A stretch of DNA of 64,000 nucleotides from Variovorax sp. V93. Its GTDB lineage: Bacteria; Pseudomonadota; Gammaproteobacteria; Burkholderiales; Burkholderiaceae_C. The stretch lies in assembly GCF_041154485.1 (NCBI RefSeq), contig NZ_AP028669.1, positions 4,588,001 to 4,652,000 on the forward strand, given 5' to 3'. Below are positions 10,101 through 18,408 of the stretch, piece by piece; position 1 is the first letter of the stretch; each line of letters opens with the position of its first letter. A model generated the notes under the pieces. That model worked only from the letters and a program-made list of their open reading frames with translations, did not search any database and was not told the origin of the DNA. A program made the translations under genes and the position numbers.

Positions 10101-11206
10101 ACCGCAGCACCGCGGCCAGCCAGGCCGCGAGCGACGGCGGCTCGCTCTCGGCACGCGGCGACATGGCCTGGGGTGCGGCCGGCGCCGCGGGTACGGGCAT
10201 CCGCATGGCGCTGCAGGCCGACCTGCGCGCGCTGCGCGTGCTGGTGCGCACCGACCGGCAGCTCACGCTCTCGGGCAACCTGCAGGCGCGGCTCGACAAC
10301 GGCCAGTTCAGCGTGCGCGGCAAGCTCAGGACCGACCGCGCGGTGATCATCCTGCCCGACGAGACCGCGCCGAGCCTTGGCACCGACGTGGTGGTGCGCT
10401 CCGCCGCCAAGGACCGCGAGATGGCCGAGCAGGCGCGGCGCGATGCCGCGCGCAACGAGGCGCAGGCCGCCAGGCCGCAGACCGCGAAGCCGCCCGACAT
10501 CGTGGTGAACTTCGACCTCGGCGACGACTTCGCGGTGCAGGGGCGCGGCATCACCACGCGGCTCGAGGGCGACCTCGAGATCCGCAGCACCCGCCTCGAT
10601 GCGCCGCCGCGCATCACCGGCGAAGTGAAGACCGTGCGGGGCCAATACCGCGCCTACGGCCAGCAGCTCGACGTGGAAACCGGCGTGGCCCGCTTCAACG
10701 GGCCCTTCGACAATCCCGCGCTCGACATCCTGGCCATCCGGCCCAACATCTCGCAGCGCGCCGGCGTGCAGATCACGGGCACCGCACAGTCGCCGCGCGT
10801 CAAGCTCTATTCCGAGCCCGCGCTGTCCGACGCCGAGACGCTGTCTTGGGTGGTGCTCGGCCGCGCCTCGGCCACCAGCGGCGGCGAATCGGCGCTGCTG
10901 CAGCAGGCGGCGCTCGCATTGATCGGCCATGTCAGCAAGGGCACGAGCGGCGGCAGCCTGGCCAGCCGCTTCGGCCTCGACGAACTCGGCTTCAAGGGCC
11001 CCGGCAACGGCGGCGACCTGCGCGAGTCGGCCGTCACGCTCGGCAAGCGGCTGTCGAAGGATTTCTACCTCACCTACGAACGCAGCCTGGGCGGCACCTT
11101 CGGCACCATCTTCATCTTCTACGACCTGACGCAGCGCCTCACGCTGCGCGGGCAGGCCGGTCAGACCAGCGGGCTCGACCTGATCTACACGCTCAAGTAC
11201 GACTGA
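7127..11206 (+). CDS. tamB: TamB-like translocation/assembly module inner-membrane protein
   Basis: 1,359 residues with the TamB architecture: an N-terminal membrane anchor (residues about 25-48, LGWTFAGLLALVLVIGAAA), a very long repetitive beta-rich AsmA-like body, and the conserved C-terminal DUF490/TamB domain (ITGEVKTVRGQYRAYGQQLDV ... SDAETLSWVVLGR ... LTLRGQAGQ). The ATG at 7127 follows the tamA stop by 14 bp. Long open frames antisense to it are by-products of high GC. Forms the periplasm-spanning partner of TamA. Confidence 0.92.
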   Translation: MQTDAEPQSTPRTQRSRTRRALRALGWTFAGLLALVLVIGAAAWWWIGSNQSLAFALAKAARYLPAGQTLESREVTGSLRTGGRIGWLRWQSEKLSVEVQEASVGWQLAPLFQRKLQLGEVHAARLLIERRGPPSDTPTEPLEQLALPIEVELPYRIDELRWTGPPALQANQLAGSYRYTGAEHQLEVKGVDIADGHYSARVKLQGPAPMVLDAALDGRVKAPLAEGRSIEVLAQAAIKGTLAGTGARLQVAAELKPAEPDAEAPMEAKLQANVAPWLPQPVIDAKADLRNVDAASLWPGAPRTRLTGTVELQPDAATGPAAWQASASIRNALPGPWDKGALPLEQVEARVGFDGTSWTIPEATLRAGGGRIDAEGRWSPAPAPWQARATVRGVRPGLLHSELSGAPINGTATAQQREDTIGFDLALRAAGGAGSAAMPGFGLDRVLAQGQWKNQVLDLRTLRLEAERASIAGRLQVRVAEQAASGKLDLTLPGGGAQLEGRIAPAQGAGEIKARIDDAEAVQRWIEALPQMSKLFAGKAAKGSARLDASWQGGWQTIQRRLENPHAPAQRGVAEPSLKAALGVPHLELRMPAADGNGNAAATTVQLKDLRADLAGSLAQATLSLQGEASTGTQKLALDARASGGLAGPNQWRAALASLRLQAQDSTRPATASAPWTLELGRELTATLKTSGSGSSSRLDLEASAAAATLRGPAPGTVRIEWQPLRFTQSGAAPNQAFRLQSKGKLQGLPMAWAEAFGASATFNEIGVSGDLLFDGDWDIDAGDTLRAHARIARQSGDIRVQAGEAALVTRITSRGTGTASERTMNSATAQGTTPSTPAGLRQAELRLDAQGEAVRATLAWDSERAGRINAELDTRMQQRAGGWQWAPDAPLAGKVKATLPNLGVWSMLAPPGWRVAGTLDADAALSGNRAAPRWNGTLGADKLALRAPVEGLDLRDGRLRATLTGERVEITEFTLKGGAGSTVRIGGQSGNRSTAASQAASDGGSLSARGDMAWGAAGAAGTGIRMALQADLRALRVLVRTDRQLTLSGNLQARLDNGQFSVRGKLRTDRAVIILPDETAPSLGTDVVVRSAAKDREMAEQARRDAARNEAQAARPQTAKPPDIVVNFDLGDDFAVQGRGITTRLEGDLEIRSTRLDAPPRITGEVKTVRGQYRAYGQQLDVETGVARFNGPFDNPALDILAIRPNISQRAGVQITGTAQSPRVKLYSEPALSDAETLSWVVLGRASATSGGESALLQQAALALIGHVSKGTSGGSLASRFGLDELGFKGPGNGGDLRESAVTLGKRLSKDFYLTYERSLGGTFGTIFIFYDLTQRLTLRGQAGQTSGLDLIYTLKYD

Positions 11207-11223
11207 GCTGCGGGTCTGCCGCC

Positions 11224-11252
11224 TTGACCGCGGTAATTCGCAGGGTTAAAAA
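11224..11252 (+). promoter_or_regulatory. Candidate sigma-70 promoter for the 11283 gene
   Basis: TTGACC (11224-11229) and TAAAAA (11247-11252) are separated by 17 bp, with the start codon 30 bp further on and an AAGGA ribosome site just before it. Inferred from consensus only. Confidence 0.5.
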
Positions 11253-11282
11253 TCGTTAACGCCCTTCTAACAAGGAACGACG

Positions 11283-11585
11283 ATGCACGGTGAAGGAGAC
11301 AAGGGCGAGTGTTCCATGCTGGACCGTCAGAAGTACGACCCGCCGGGCTACTCGCGAACCACGTTCTTGCGCCACGCGCTCCAGTGCGTGATGGCAGTCA
11401 TTGCAGCAGGCGCCGCGGTGGCGTCCATTCCCTATTGGGGAGGCGACGACTTTCCGCTGATGGGGCTGATCGTCTACGTCGCGGGCATGGTGTTCGTTGC
11501 CATGCCGCTGTGCCTCTATTACGAGTCGCTGCTGCAGTCGCATGAAGAGCGCGTGGAGCGTGCAAGGCACATGCTGGCCGCCTAG
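11283..11585 (+). CDS. Small membrane protein of unknown function
   Basis: 100 residues. Two hydrophobic helices are predicted, about residues 33-50 (CVMAVIAAGAAVASIPYW) and 58-80 (LMGLIVYVAGMVFVAMPLCL), and the C-terminus is charged (HEERVERARHMLAA). The ATG at 11283 has AAGGA 7 bp upstream; a second ATG at 11316 (MLDRQKYD) is possible but has a poorly spaced ribosome site. Its last bases overlap the end of the convergent LysR gene. No function can be given. Confidence 0.65.
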   Translation: MHGEGDKGECSMLDRQKYDPPGYSRTTFLRHALQCVMAVIAAGAAVASIPYWGGDDFPLMGLIVYVAGMVFVAMPLCLYYESLLQSHEERVERARHMLAA

Positions 11586-12436
11586 GCCTCCGGCTTCGCC
11601 TTGACCACCTGCCTGAGGCCCGCAAGCGCGGGATCGACGATGGCGGCGTCCGCTCCCACCGCATACACCGCATACGCCGGATAGAGAAATTCCGGCGTGT
11701 CCGGCACGCGGCGCAGCCGGCCCGATTCGAGGTGGCTGCGCACCACGTCGTGCCGGAAGTAGCCGGTGCCGCCCGCAGCCAGCAGGAACTCGCGCCCGAG
11801 CGGCCCGAGCCCGGCGCTCACCGCGGCATTGGAGAGCTCGGGAAACGCCAGGCCGTGCTGCGCCGCGAACTCCGGGCCCCAGTCCACGTACACATAGTCC
11901 GCGGGCCGCGGCACGCGCGGCTGCTGCGCGGTCGTGACCATGACCAGCTTCTCCTCGATGAGCAGTTCCACGCGCAGGCCGGGCCGCTGCTGCGGCGCGT
12001 AGGCAATGGCGATGTCGAGCACGCCCGCGGCCACCTTGTCGAGCAGGTCGTGCGGAAAGCCCACCTCGGTGCGGATGGCCAGCTCGGGCGCGGCCGTGCG
12101 CATCCACAGCAGCCATTGCAGCAGCAGCGGGTCCCACAGGCTGATCTCGCAGCCGATGGCGAGCACCGCGCGGCTGCCGCTGGGCACCGCGACCTGGTGG
12201 CGCGCGCGCTCCCACACCTGCACCAGCGTGGTCGCGTGCGGCAGGAACTGCTCGCCGGCCGCGGTGAGCACCGCGCCCGCCTTGTTGCGCACGAAGAGCG
12301 GCCGGCCCAGCAGTTCTTCGAGCGTTCGCACGCGCGCGCTCACCGAAGTCTGCGTGACGTGCAGCCGCTCGGCGGCGCGCTGGAAGCTGCGCGTCTCCAC
12401 GATCTCGAGGAAAGTCCGGGCCAGGTTGATGTCCAT
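11582..12436 (-). CDS. LysR-family transcriptional regulator
   Basis: 284 residues: an N-terminal winged helix (MDINLARTFLEIVETRSFQRAAERLHVTQTSVSARVRTLEE, residues 1-60) and a C-terminal periplasmic-binding-like effector domain. LysR proteins usually control a divergent gene and themselves. Here the divergent neighbour is the 78-aa gene at 12551, and a perfect 25-bp dyad lies 13 bp upstream of this start codon. The effector is unknown; oxalate-related ligands are possible because oxlT is next door, but this is inference. Confidence 0.9.
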   Translation of the reverse strand: MDINLARTFLEIVETRSFQRAAERLHVTQTSVSARVRTLEELLGRPLFVRNKAGAVLTAAGEQFLPHATTLVQVWERARHQVAVPSGSRAVLAIGCEISLWDPLLLQWLLWMRTAAPELAIRTEVGFPHDLLDKVAAGVLDIAIAYAPQQRPGLRVELLIEEKLVMVTTAQQPRVPRPADYVYVDWGPEFAAQHGLAFPELSNAAVSAGLGPLGREFLLAAGGTGYFRHDVVRSHLESGRLRRVPDTPEFLYPAYAVYAVGADAAIVDPALAGLRQVVKAKPEA

Positions 12437-12448
12437 GCCACATCCCGT

Positions 12449-12473
12449 TTGAGTGCATTAATTTTGCACTCAA
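12449..12473. promoter_or_regulatory. Inverted repeat, candidate LysR operator
   Basis: Perfect 9-bp arms TTGAGTGCA (12449-12457) and TGCACTCAA (12465-12473) with a 7-bp A/T centre. It lies 13 bp upstream of the LysR start and 78 bp upstream of the divergent 78-aa gene, the usual place of a LysR autoregulatory site. No experimental support here. Confidence 0.6.
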
Positions 12474-12550
12474 CTGGCAATTAATATCGTTTTACTTGAT
12501 GCGAAGGCGGGCCCAAGATAAAGGCATCCAACGCAACCAGGAGTTGATCG

Positions 12551-12787
12551 ATGCCCACTCTTCGCGAACCGTTTCGTGCCGGCGCAACCGAAGGTTTTCT
12601 TGAAGCATTCAAGGCGCTCGTCGACGAAGCCCTGATGCTGGGAGAGGCCCTGCTGAGCCCCAACAAGATCATCGGCGATGTGGAGCAGATGCGGGCGCTG
12701 CAGGTCGCGGCGGACGACATCGAGCCCACCGATCCCGCGCGGGCCGAGGTGCTGCGCTCGCGCGCCTCGCGCATCGGCCTGCGCTGA
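12551..12787 (+). CDS. 78-aa protein, paralogue of the one at 32227
   Basis: Unknown function. Residues about 30-78 are closely similar to the protein at 32227-32463: both have LLSPxKxIxxVEQMRALQV, then IExTDPxRAxVLR and ASRIGLR at the very end. It looks soluble, with a helical N-terminal half and a charged C-terminus. The ribosome site AGGAG is 7 bp before ATG, as for the paralogue, and conservation of coding sequence between the two copies argues strongly that both are real genes. Divergent from the LysR regulator and convergent with oxlT. Confidence 0.8.
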   Translation: MPTLREPFRAGATEGFLEAFKALVDEALMLGEALLSPNKIIGDVEQMRALQVAADDIEPTDPARAEVLRSRASRIGLR

Positions 12788-12810
12788 AGGCGGCGAGCGG
12801 TGCTTGCGGA

Positions 12811-14136
12811 CTACGACGAATGCCGGCTCTGCTCGATGTGCTTGCGCCGCATCGGGCGCAGCACGAACCAGGCCAAGAGCGCCGCGGCCGCATTGACCGC
12901 GCTCGCAGCAATGAAGACGGCCTGCCAGCTGCCCGTGGCGGCTGCGAGCACGCTGGACAGCGGCACCAGCAGCGAGGCCGTGCCCTTGGCGGTGTAGAGC
13001 ATGCCGGCGTTGGACGCCGCGTACCTGGAGCCGAAGGTGTCGGCGCAGGTCGAAGGAAAGAGGCTGTAGATCTCGCCCCAGGCAAAGAACACGATGCCGG
13101 TAAGCACCACGAAGAGAATCGGGTTGTGGCCGTAGTGGTAGAGCATCAGGATGCCCACCGACTCGAGCGCGAACGCAATGAACATCGTCTGCTCGCGTCC
13201 GATCTTGTCGGACACCCAGCCGAAGAAGGGCCGCGTGAGCCCGTTGAGCACGCGGTCGATGGCGAGCGCGAAAGTCAGCGCGGGCAGCACCAGGCCCATG
13301 ATGTTGACGGGCACGTCCATGATCTTGAAGTCCTGCGCGATCGGCGCGAGCTGGGCCGTGGCCATGAGACCGCCCGCGGCCACCATCACGAACATGGCGT
13401 ACATCACCCAGAAGACGGGCGAGCGCAGCACCTCGGAGGGCGCGTAGTCGCGGCCCGCCTGCTGCACGTTGCGGCTGTTCGAGGCCTTCGCGTGATGGGG
13501 TGCGCGCGTCAGCATCCATGCGAGCAGGAACACGATGAGCCCCTGCCCGATCCCAAAATACAGGAACGCCGCTTCGTAGCCGCTGGTGCGGATCATCGCG
13601 GAGATCGGAATGATCGTGAGCGCCGAGCCCGCGCCGAAGCCCGCGGCCGTCATGCCGGCCGCAAGGCCGCGCCGGTCTGGAAACCACTTGAGCGCATTGC
13701 CCACGCAGGTGCCGTACACGGCGCCGGCGCCGATGCCGCCAATGGCCGCCGCAATGTAGAGCAGCGGCAGCGTGGAAGCCACCGAATTGATCACCCAGCC
13801 GAGGCCGCACAGGATGCCGCCCACCAGCACCACCGGCCGCGGGCCAAAGCGGTCGACCAGGTAGCCTTCGATCGGCACGAGCCATGTTTCCGTGAGCACG
13901 AAGATGGTGAAGGCCACCTGGATGGCGGCGCGGCTCCAGCCGTGCTTCTCCGCAATCGGATTGACGAACAGCGTCCAGCCGTACTGGAGGTTGGCGATCA
14001 TCGCCATGCACACGATGCCGATCAGCAGTTGGCCCCATCGGTAGGCCTCGGAGCGGGTCGCGCTGGCGCCATAGGTTTCGGATGGGGGATATATCGCGGG
14101 GTTGGAACCTGCGATCGTGGAGGTGGGCCGAGTCAT
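12811..14136 (-). CDS. oxlT: Oxalate/formate antiporter, MFS (OFA family)
   Basis: 441-residue, 12-helix major facilitator. Similarity to the OxlT/OFA family is clear from YGWTLFVNPIAEKHGWSRAAIQVAFTIFVLTETW near the N-terminus, GIGAGAVYGTCVGNALKWFPDRRGLAAG in the middle and NGLTRPFFGWVSDKIGREQTM after the central loop. Family members exchange oxalate for formate, which is what the downstream frc/oxc genes need. A TTGAC-N4-GTCAA dyad is 175 bp upstream. Substrate assignment rests on family and on the surrounding oxalate genes. Confidence 0.85.
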   Translation of the reverse strand: MTRPTSTIAGSNPAIYPPSETYGASATRSEAYRWGQLLIGIVCMAMIANLQYGWTLFVNPIAEKHGWSRAAIQVAFTIFVLTETWLVPIEGYLVDRFGPRPVVLVGGILCGLGWVINSVASTLPLLYIAAAIGGIGAGAVYGTCVGNALKWFPDRRGLAAGMTAAGFGAGSALTIIPISAMIRTSGYEAAFLYFGIGQGLIVFLLAWMLTRAPHHAKASNSRNVQQAGRDYAPSEVLRSPVFWVMYAMFVMVAAGGLMATAQLAPIAQDFKIMDVPVNIMGLVLPALTFALAIDRVLNGLTRPFFGWVSDKIGREQTMFIAFALESVGILMLYHYGHNPILFVVLTGIVFFAWGEIYSLFPSTCADTFGSRYAASNAGMLYTAKGTASLLVPLSSVLAAATGSWQAVFIAASAVNAAAALLAWFVLRPMRRKHIEQSRHSS

Positions 14137-14310
14137 GGAGTTGTCCTAGGTGTTTTCGTTGAATTCCGACAGGCTGCGAATACGGAGCAATCGGTCGAGC
14201 GATCGATGCGCATCGACAGGCGACGAGGCTTCTTTGACATCGCTACGCGGCAGGGGAATCGCCAGTTTTCTGCGCGTGAATGACTGTCGGACCGAGCGAC
14301 TCAAAAACTC

Positions 14311-14324
14311 TTGACCGCAGTCAA
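14311..14324. promoter_or_regulatory. Fnr-type dyad upstream of oxlT
   Basis: TTGACCGCAGTCAA, i.e. TTGAC-N4-GTCAA, in the 505-bp gap between oxlT (start 14136) and the 54-aa gene (start 14642). It is one of four such dyads in the oxalate locus; see the Fnr-like regulator at 27219. Confidence 0.6.
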
Positions 14325-14532
14325 GTTCACACGAATCGCGCGCTCTCGCGTCCCCCGTGATATCCCTAGCACGAGGCCTCGGCGCGTGCGCGGCTCGCGT
14401 GCATACGCCGCGGCGCATGCGATGGCCTTCGCGTTGCGTGTGGCGCATCGCGCATTGCGCGCCCGCCCGCATCCGCTCGCGAAGCACTCCAGCAGCGCGC
14501 GGATGCAGAGACCTGTTTTGTGGCCAGAAAAA

Positions 14533-14546
14533 TTGACCTCGGTCAA
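14533..14546. promoter_or_regulatory. Fnr-type dyad upstream of the 54-aa gene
   Basis: TTGACCTCGGTCAA, identical in all 14 bases to the dyad at 27136 in front of oxc. It is 96 bp upstream of the 14642 start codon and about 50 bp upstream of a TAAAAT -10-like element, a distance compatible with activation. Confidence 0.65.
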
Positions 14547-14577
14547 GAAACCCAAAAATGGCGTTTGCGCCCGTCTA

Positions 14578-14593
14578 GGGTAAACCCTAAAAT
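14578..14593 (+). promoter_or_regulatory. Shared promoter-like 16-mer GGGTAAACCCTAAAAT
   Basis: The same 16 bases recur at 32172-32187, again upstream of a small gene. It contains a GGGT-AA-ACCC dyad followed by TAAAAT, which could be the -10 element; an imperfect half copy (AGGGTAATCCCT) follows at 14596. Either a protein site overlapping a promoter or a conserved core promoter. Confidence 0.5.
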
Positions 14594-14641
14594 CCAGGGT
14601 AATCCCTGCGGTCTTTTCGATTCAATCTTCCTGGAGCCCTC

Positions 14642-14806
14642 ATGAGCCACACCACCCTGAATTCCAGCGCCTTCCGCACGCCGGCCTCGTCGACGACCGC
14701 CAGCAATGCCATGCGCGAACTGTTCTCCGCCATGCCCATCGTGATCTTCTACAAGGCCGCACGCGCCGCGCTGATGCAACGCCGTTCGGCGGCCGTGCAG
14801 CGTTGA
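14642..14806 (+). CDS. 54-aa protein of unknown function
   Basis: Reads MSHTTLNSSAFRTPASSTTA..., with a hydrophobic patch MPIVIFYKAARAAL (about residues 31-44) and a basic C-terminus (MQRRSAAVQR). It is small, but the transcription unit is complete: an Fnr-type dyad and the shared 16-mer upstream, a TGGAG ribosome site 6 bp before the ATG, and a good terminator just after the stop. Possibly membrane-associated. No family recognised. Confidence 0.6.
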   Translation: MSHTTLNSSAFRTPASSTTASNAMRELFSAMPIVIFYKAARAALMQRRSAAVQR

Positions 14807-14833
14807 GCCGCCGCAGCAGATTCACTCTCCATC

Positions 14834-14868
14834 AAGAGCGCGCGCGAGTCATTCGCCGCGCTCTTTTT
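14834..14868 (+). terminator. Rho-independent terminator of the 54-aa gene
   Basis: 9-bp stem AAGAGCGCG (14834-14842) / CGCGCTCTT (14857-14865) with a second small stem inside the loop and a run of five T. It overlaps the last codons of the convergent LysR gene. Confidence 0.7.
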
Positions 14869-15796
14869 CGTTGGGACTCTCGAACGGCACGATCTGCGAG
14901 ATGAGCGCCGGCCCGTCGGCCAGCAGGAAGTCCTTGAAGGCCTGAGCCACCGGCGGCAGCCGCTTGCTGCGGCGGTGCACCACGTACCAGTTGAGCATCA
15001 GCGGAAAGCCCTGCACATCGAGCACGCGCAGGCTGCCGGCGCGCATCTCCTGGCTGATAGTGTGGGCCGACACGAAGCTCACGCCCATGCCCGCGATCAC
15101 CGCCTGCTTGATGGTCTCGGTGCTGCGGATCTCCATCGCGATGTTGATGCCGCTGAGGTCGCCGCCGAAGCCCTCCTCCATCGAATGCCAGGTGTCCGAG
15201 GCCTTCTCGCGCACCACGAAGGGCTCGCGCATGAGCCGCGCGAGCGGGATGCGCGGCACGCCCACCAGCGGATGGTTGGGCGCCGCGACGATCACGTAGG
15301 GATGCGGCGCGAACGGCTGGTTGACGGTGTCCAGATCCGTCGGTGGCCGCACCATGATCGCCAGGTCGGTGAGGTTCTCCGCGATGTGGGTCATGAGCCC
15401 TTCGCGGTTGTGCACCGTGAAGTTCAGCGTGACGCCGCGGTGCCGGCTCGCAAACTCCACCAGCAGGCGCGGAAAGAAGTAGTCGCCCGCGCTGATCACG
15501 CCCACGTTGAGCTTGCCGCCGGAGACGCCGTTGAACTGCAGCATCGCGTTCTCGGCCGCCTCGAACTGCTGGATGATCGCGCGGCTGATCTGCAGCAGCT
15601 CGGTGCCGGCGGGGGTCAGGTAGATCTTCTTGCCGAACTGCTCGAACAGCGCATTGCCCGCGTGCTCCTCGAGCTTGCGCACCTGCGTGGAGACGGCCGG
15701 CTGCGTGAGGTGAAGCTCCTCCGCCGCACGCGAGAAGCTCAGCAGCCGCGCCACCGCCTCGAAGACTTTCAACTGGCGCAGGGTCGCGTGCTTCAT
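14849..15796 (-). CDS. LysR-family regulator, CbbR-like
   Basis: 315 residues. Winged-helix region MKHATLRQLKVFEAVARLLSFSRAAEELHLTQPAVSTQVRKLEEH is of the CbbR/RbcR subgroup type, and the effector domain is continuous to the end. It is the last gene of the long leftward cluster, 66 bp after pyruvate kinase. CbbR-type proteins respond to metabolites such as phosphoenolpyruvate or NADPH in CO2-fixing bacteria; no Calvin genes are seen here. Control of the C2/oxalate genes is plausible but unproved. Confidence 0.88.
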   Translation of the reverse strand: MKHATLRQLKVFEAVARLLSFSRAAEELHLTQPAVSTQVRKLEEHAGNALFEQFGKKIYLTPAGTELLQISRAIIQQFEAAENAMLQFNGVSGGKLNVGVISAGDYFFPRLLVEFASRHRGVTLNFTVHNREGLMTHIAENLTDLAIMVRPPTDLDTVNQPFAPHPYVIVAAPNHPLVGVPRIPLARLMREPFVVREKASDTWHSMEEGFGGDLSGINIAMEIRSTETIKQAVIAGMGVSFVSAHTISQEMRAGSLRVLDVQGFPLMLNWYVVHRRSKRLPPVAQAFKDFLLADGPALISQIVPFESPNEKERGE

Positions 15797-15862
15797 TCGG
15801 AAAAGAGTGGCTGCAATCGAGCGGGCATCGTACTGCGCCCCGGGGCCGCTCTCGGGGAGGGC

Positions 15863-17290
<1,428 letters not shown>

Positions 17291-17356
17291 TTCATCGATC
17301 GATCACAGCGCACGACCGGCGCCCCCTCGGCGCCGGATTGCGCAGCCTGAGTGGAG

Positions 17357-18370
17357 CTAGCCCGCCATCTCGTGAAGGCAGACGCGGCCGCGCTGTTCTT
17401 CCATCGTACGCGCCAGCAGCTTGACGAGGGAATACACAGTGTCGATGTGCGGCGTGGGCGTGTCGGTGAGCCGGGCCAGCTCGACCACCGCGCCCACCAG
17501 CGCATCGATCTCCGGCGCGCGCCCGGCCTCCACGTCCTGCAGCATCGAGGTCTTGTGCTTGCCCACCTTCTCGGCACCGGCAATGCGCTTGTCGAGCGTC
17601 ACGCGGAACTCGATGCCAAGCTTGTGCGCCACCGCCTGCGCCTCGCGCATCATCGCGGCGGCCAGCTCGCGCGACGGCGGGTACTGGCAGATGTCGACCA
17701 GCGTGGAGTGCGACAGGCTGCTGATCGGGTTGAAGGTCAGGTTGCCCCAGAGCTTGAGCCAGATCTCGGCGCGGATGTTGTCGAGCACCGGCGCCTTGAA
17801 GCCGGCCGCGCCCAGGCAGGCCGAGACGCGGTTCACGCGCTCGCTCGAAGAACCATCGAGCTCGCCGACCGGAAAGCGGTCGCCCTCGATGTGCTTCACC
17901 ACGCCCGGCGCCGTCAGTTCGGAGGCGGGATACACCACGCAGCCGATGACGCGCCCGGCCGGGATCTTCGCGGCCACCAGGCCGGTGGGATCGACGCTGC
18001 GCACGGGCGTGCCTGCCAGCGCGCCGCCGTGGTTGTGGAAGTACCAGAACGGGATGCCGTTCTGCATCGTCACCACCACCGTCTCGGGCCCGAAGAGCTT
18101 GGGCACATCGTTCGCGACCGCCTCGACCTGGTGCGCCTTCATCGCGAGGATCACGATGTCCTGCGGGCCCGCCTGCTCGTAGCGGTCGGTGGCCCGGGCG
18201 TTGCGCGCCACCTGCTCCGTGCCATCGGCCCCGATGAGCTTGAAGCCGTTGGTGGCAATGGCGTCGAGATTCTTCCCCCGCACGATGAACGTCACGTCCT
18301 CGCCGGCCAGGGCGAGCTTCGCGCCCACCAGGCCGCCGATGGCGCCCGCTCCGATGACTGCTATCTTCAT
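17357..18370 (-). CDS. PanE/ApbA-family NADP reductase; candidate oxalyl-CoA reductase
   Basis: 337 residues from the ATG at 18370 (MKIAVIGAGAIGG, the Rossmann NADP motif). The catalytic lysine region KAHQVEA and the IWLKLWGNLTFNPISSLS block (Lys and Asn of ketopantoate reductase) are both present, so it should be an active ketoacid/thioester reductase. By family name it is a 2-dehydropantoate 2-reductase. In Methylobacterium extorquens a PanE homologue (PanE2) has been reported as the oxalyl-CoA reductase of oxalate assimilation. The location among frc, oxc and oxlT makes that role likelier here than pantothenate synthesis. The frame is open to 18505 but the N-terminal extension does not resemble the family. 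Confidence 0.85.
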   Translation of the reverse strand: MKIAVIGAGAIGGLVGAKLALAGEDVTFIVRGKNLDAIATNGFKLIGADGTEQVARNARATDRYEQAGPQDIVILAMKAHQVEAVANDVPKLFGPETVVVTMQNGIPFWYFHNHGGALAGTPVRSVDPTGLVAAKIPAGRVIGCVVYPASELTAPGVVKHIEGDRFPVGELDGSSSERVNRVSACLGAAGFKAPVLDNIRAEIWLKLWGNLTFNPISSLSHSTLVDICQYPPSRELAAAMMREAQAVAHKLGIEFRVTLDKRIAGAEKVGKHKTSMLQDVEAGRAPEIDALVGAVVELARLTDTPTPHIDTVYSLVKLLARTMEEQRGRVCLHEMAG

Positions 18371-18408
18371 GTCGATCCCCAAGGTTGTTGATTCTTCCGG
18401 CGCGGGTT

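Noticed and set aside
11224..11237. Near match to the Fnr-type dyad (TTGACCGCGGTAAT)
   Set aside because: The right half-site is broken (TAAT for TCAA) and the left half fits better as the -35 box of a promoter.
6323..11259. Very long plus frames in and around tamB (including 7051-11259)
   Set aside because: The in-frame part before 7127 lies inside tamA, and the 7051-11259 frame is an alternative frame of tamB with no recognisable motif.
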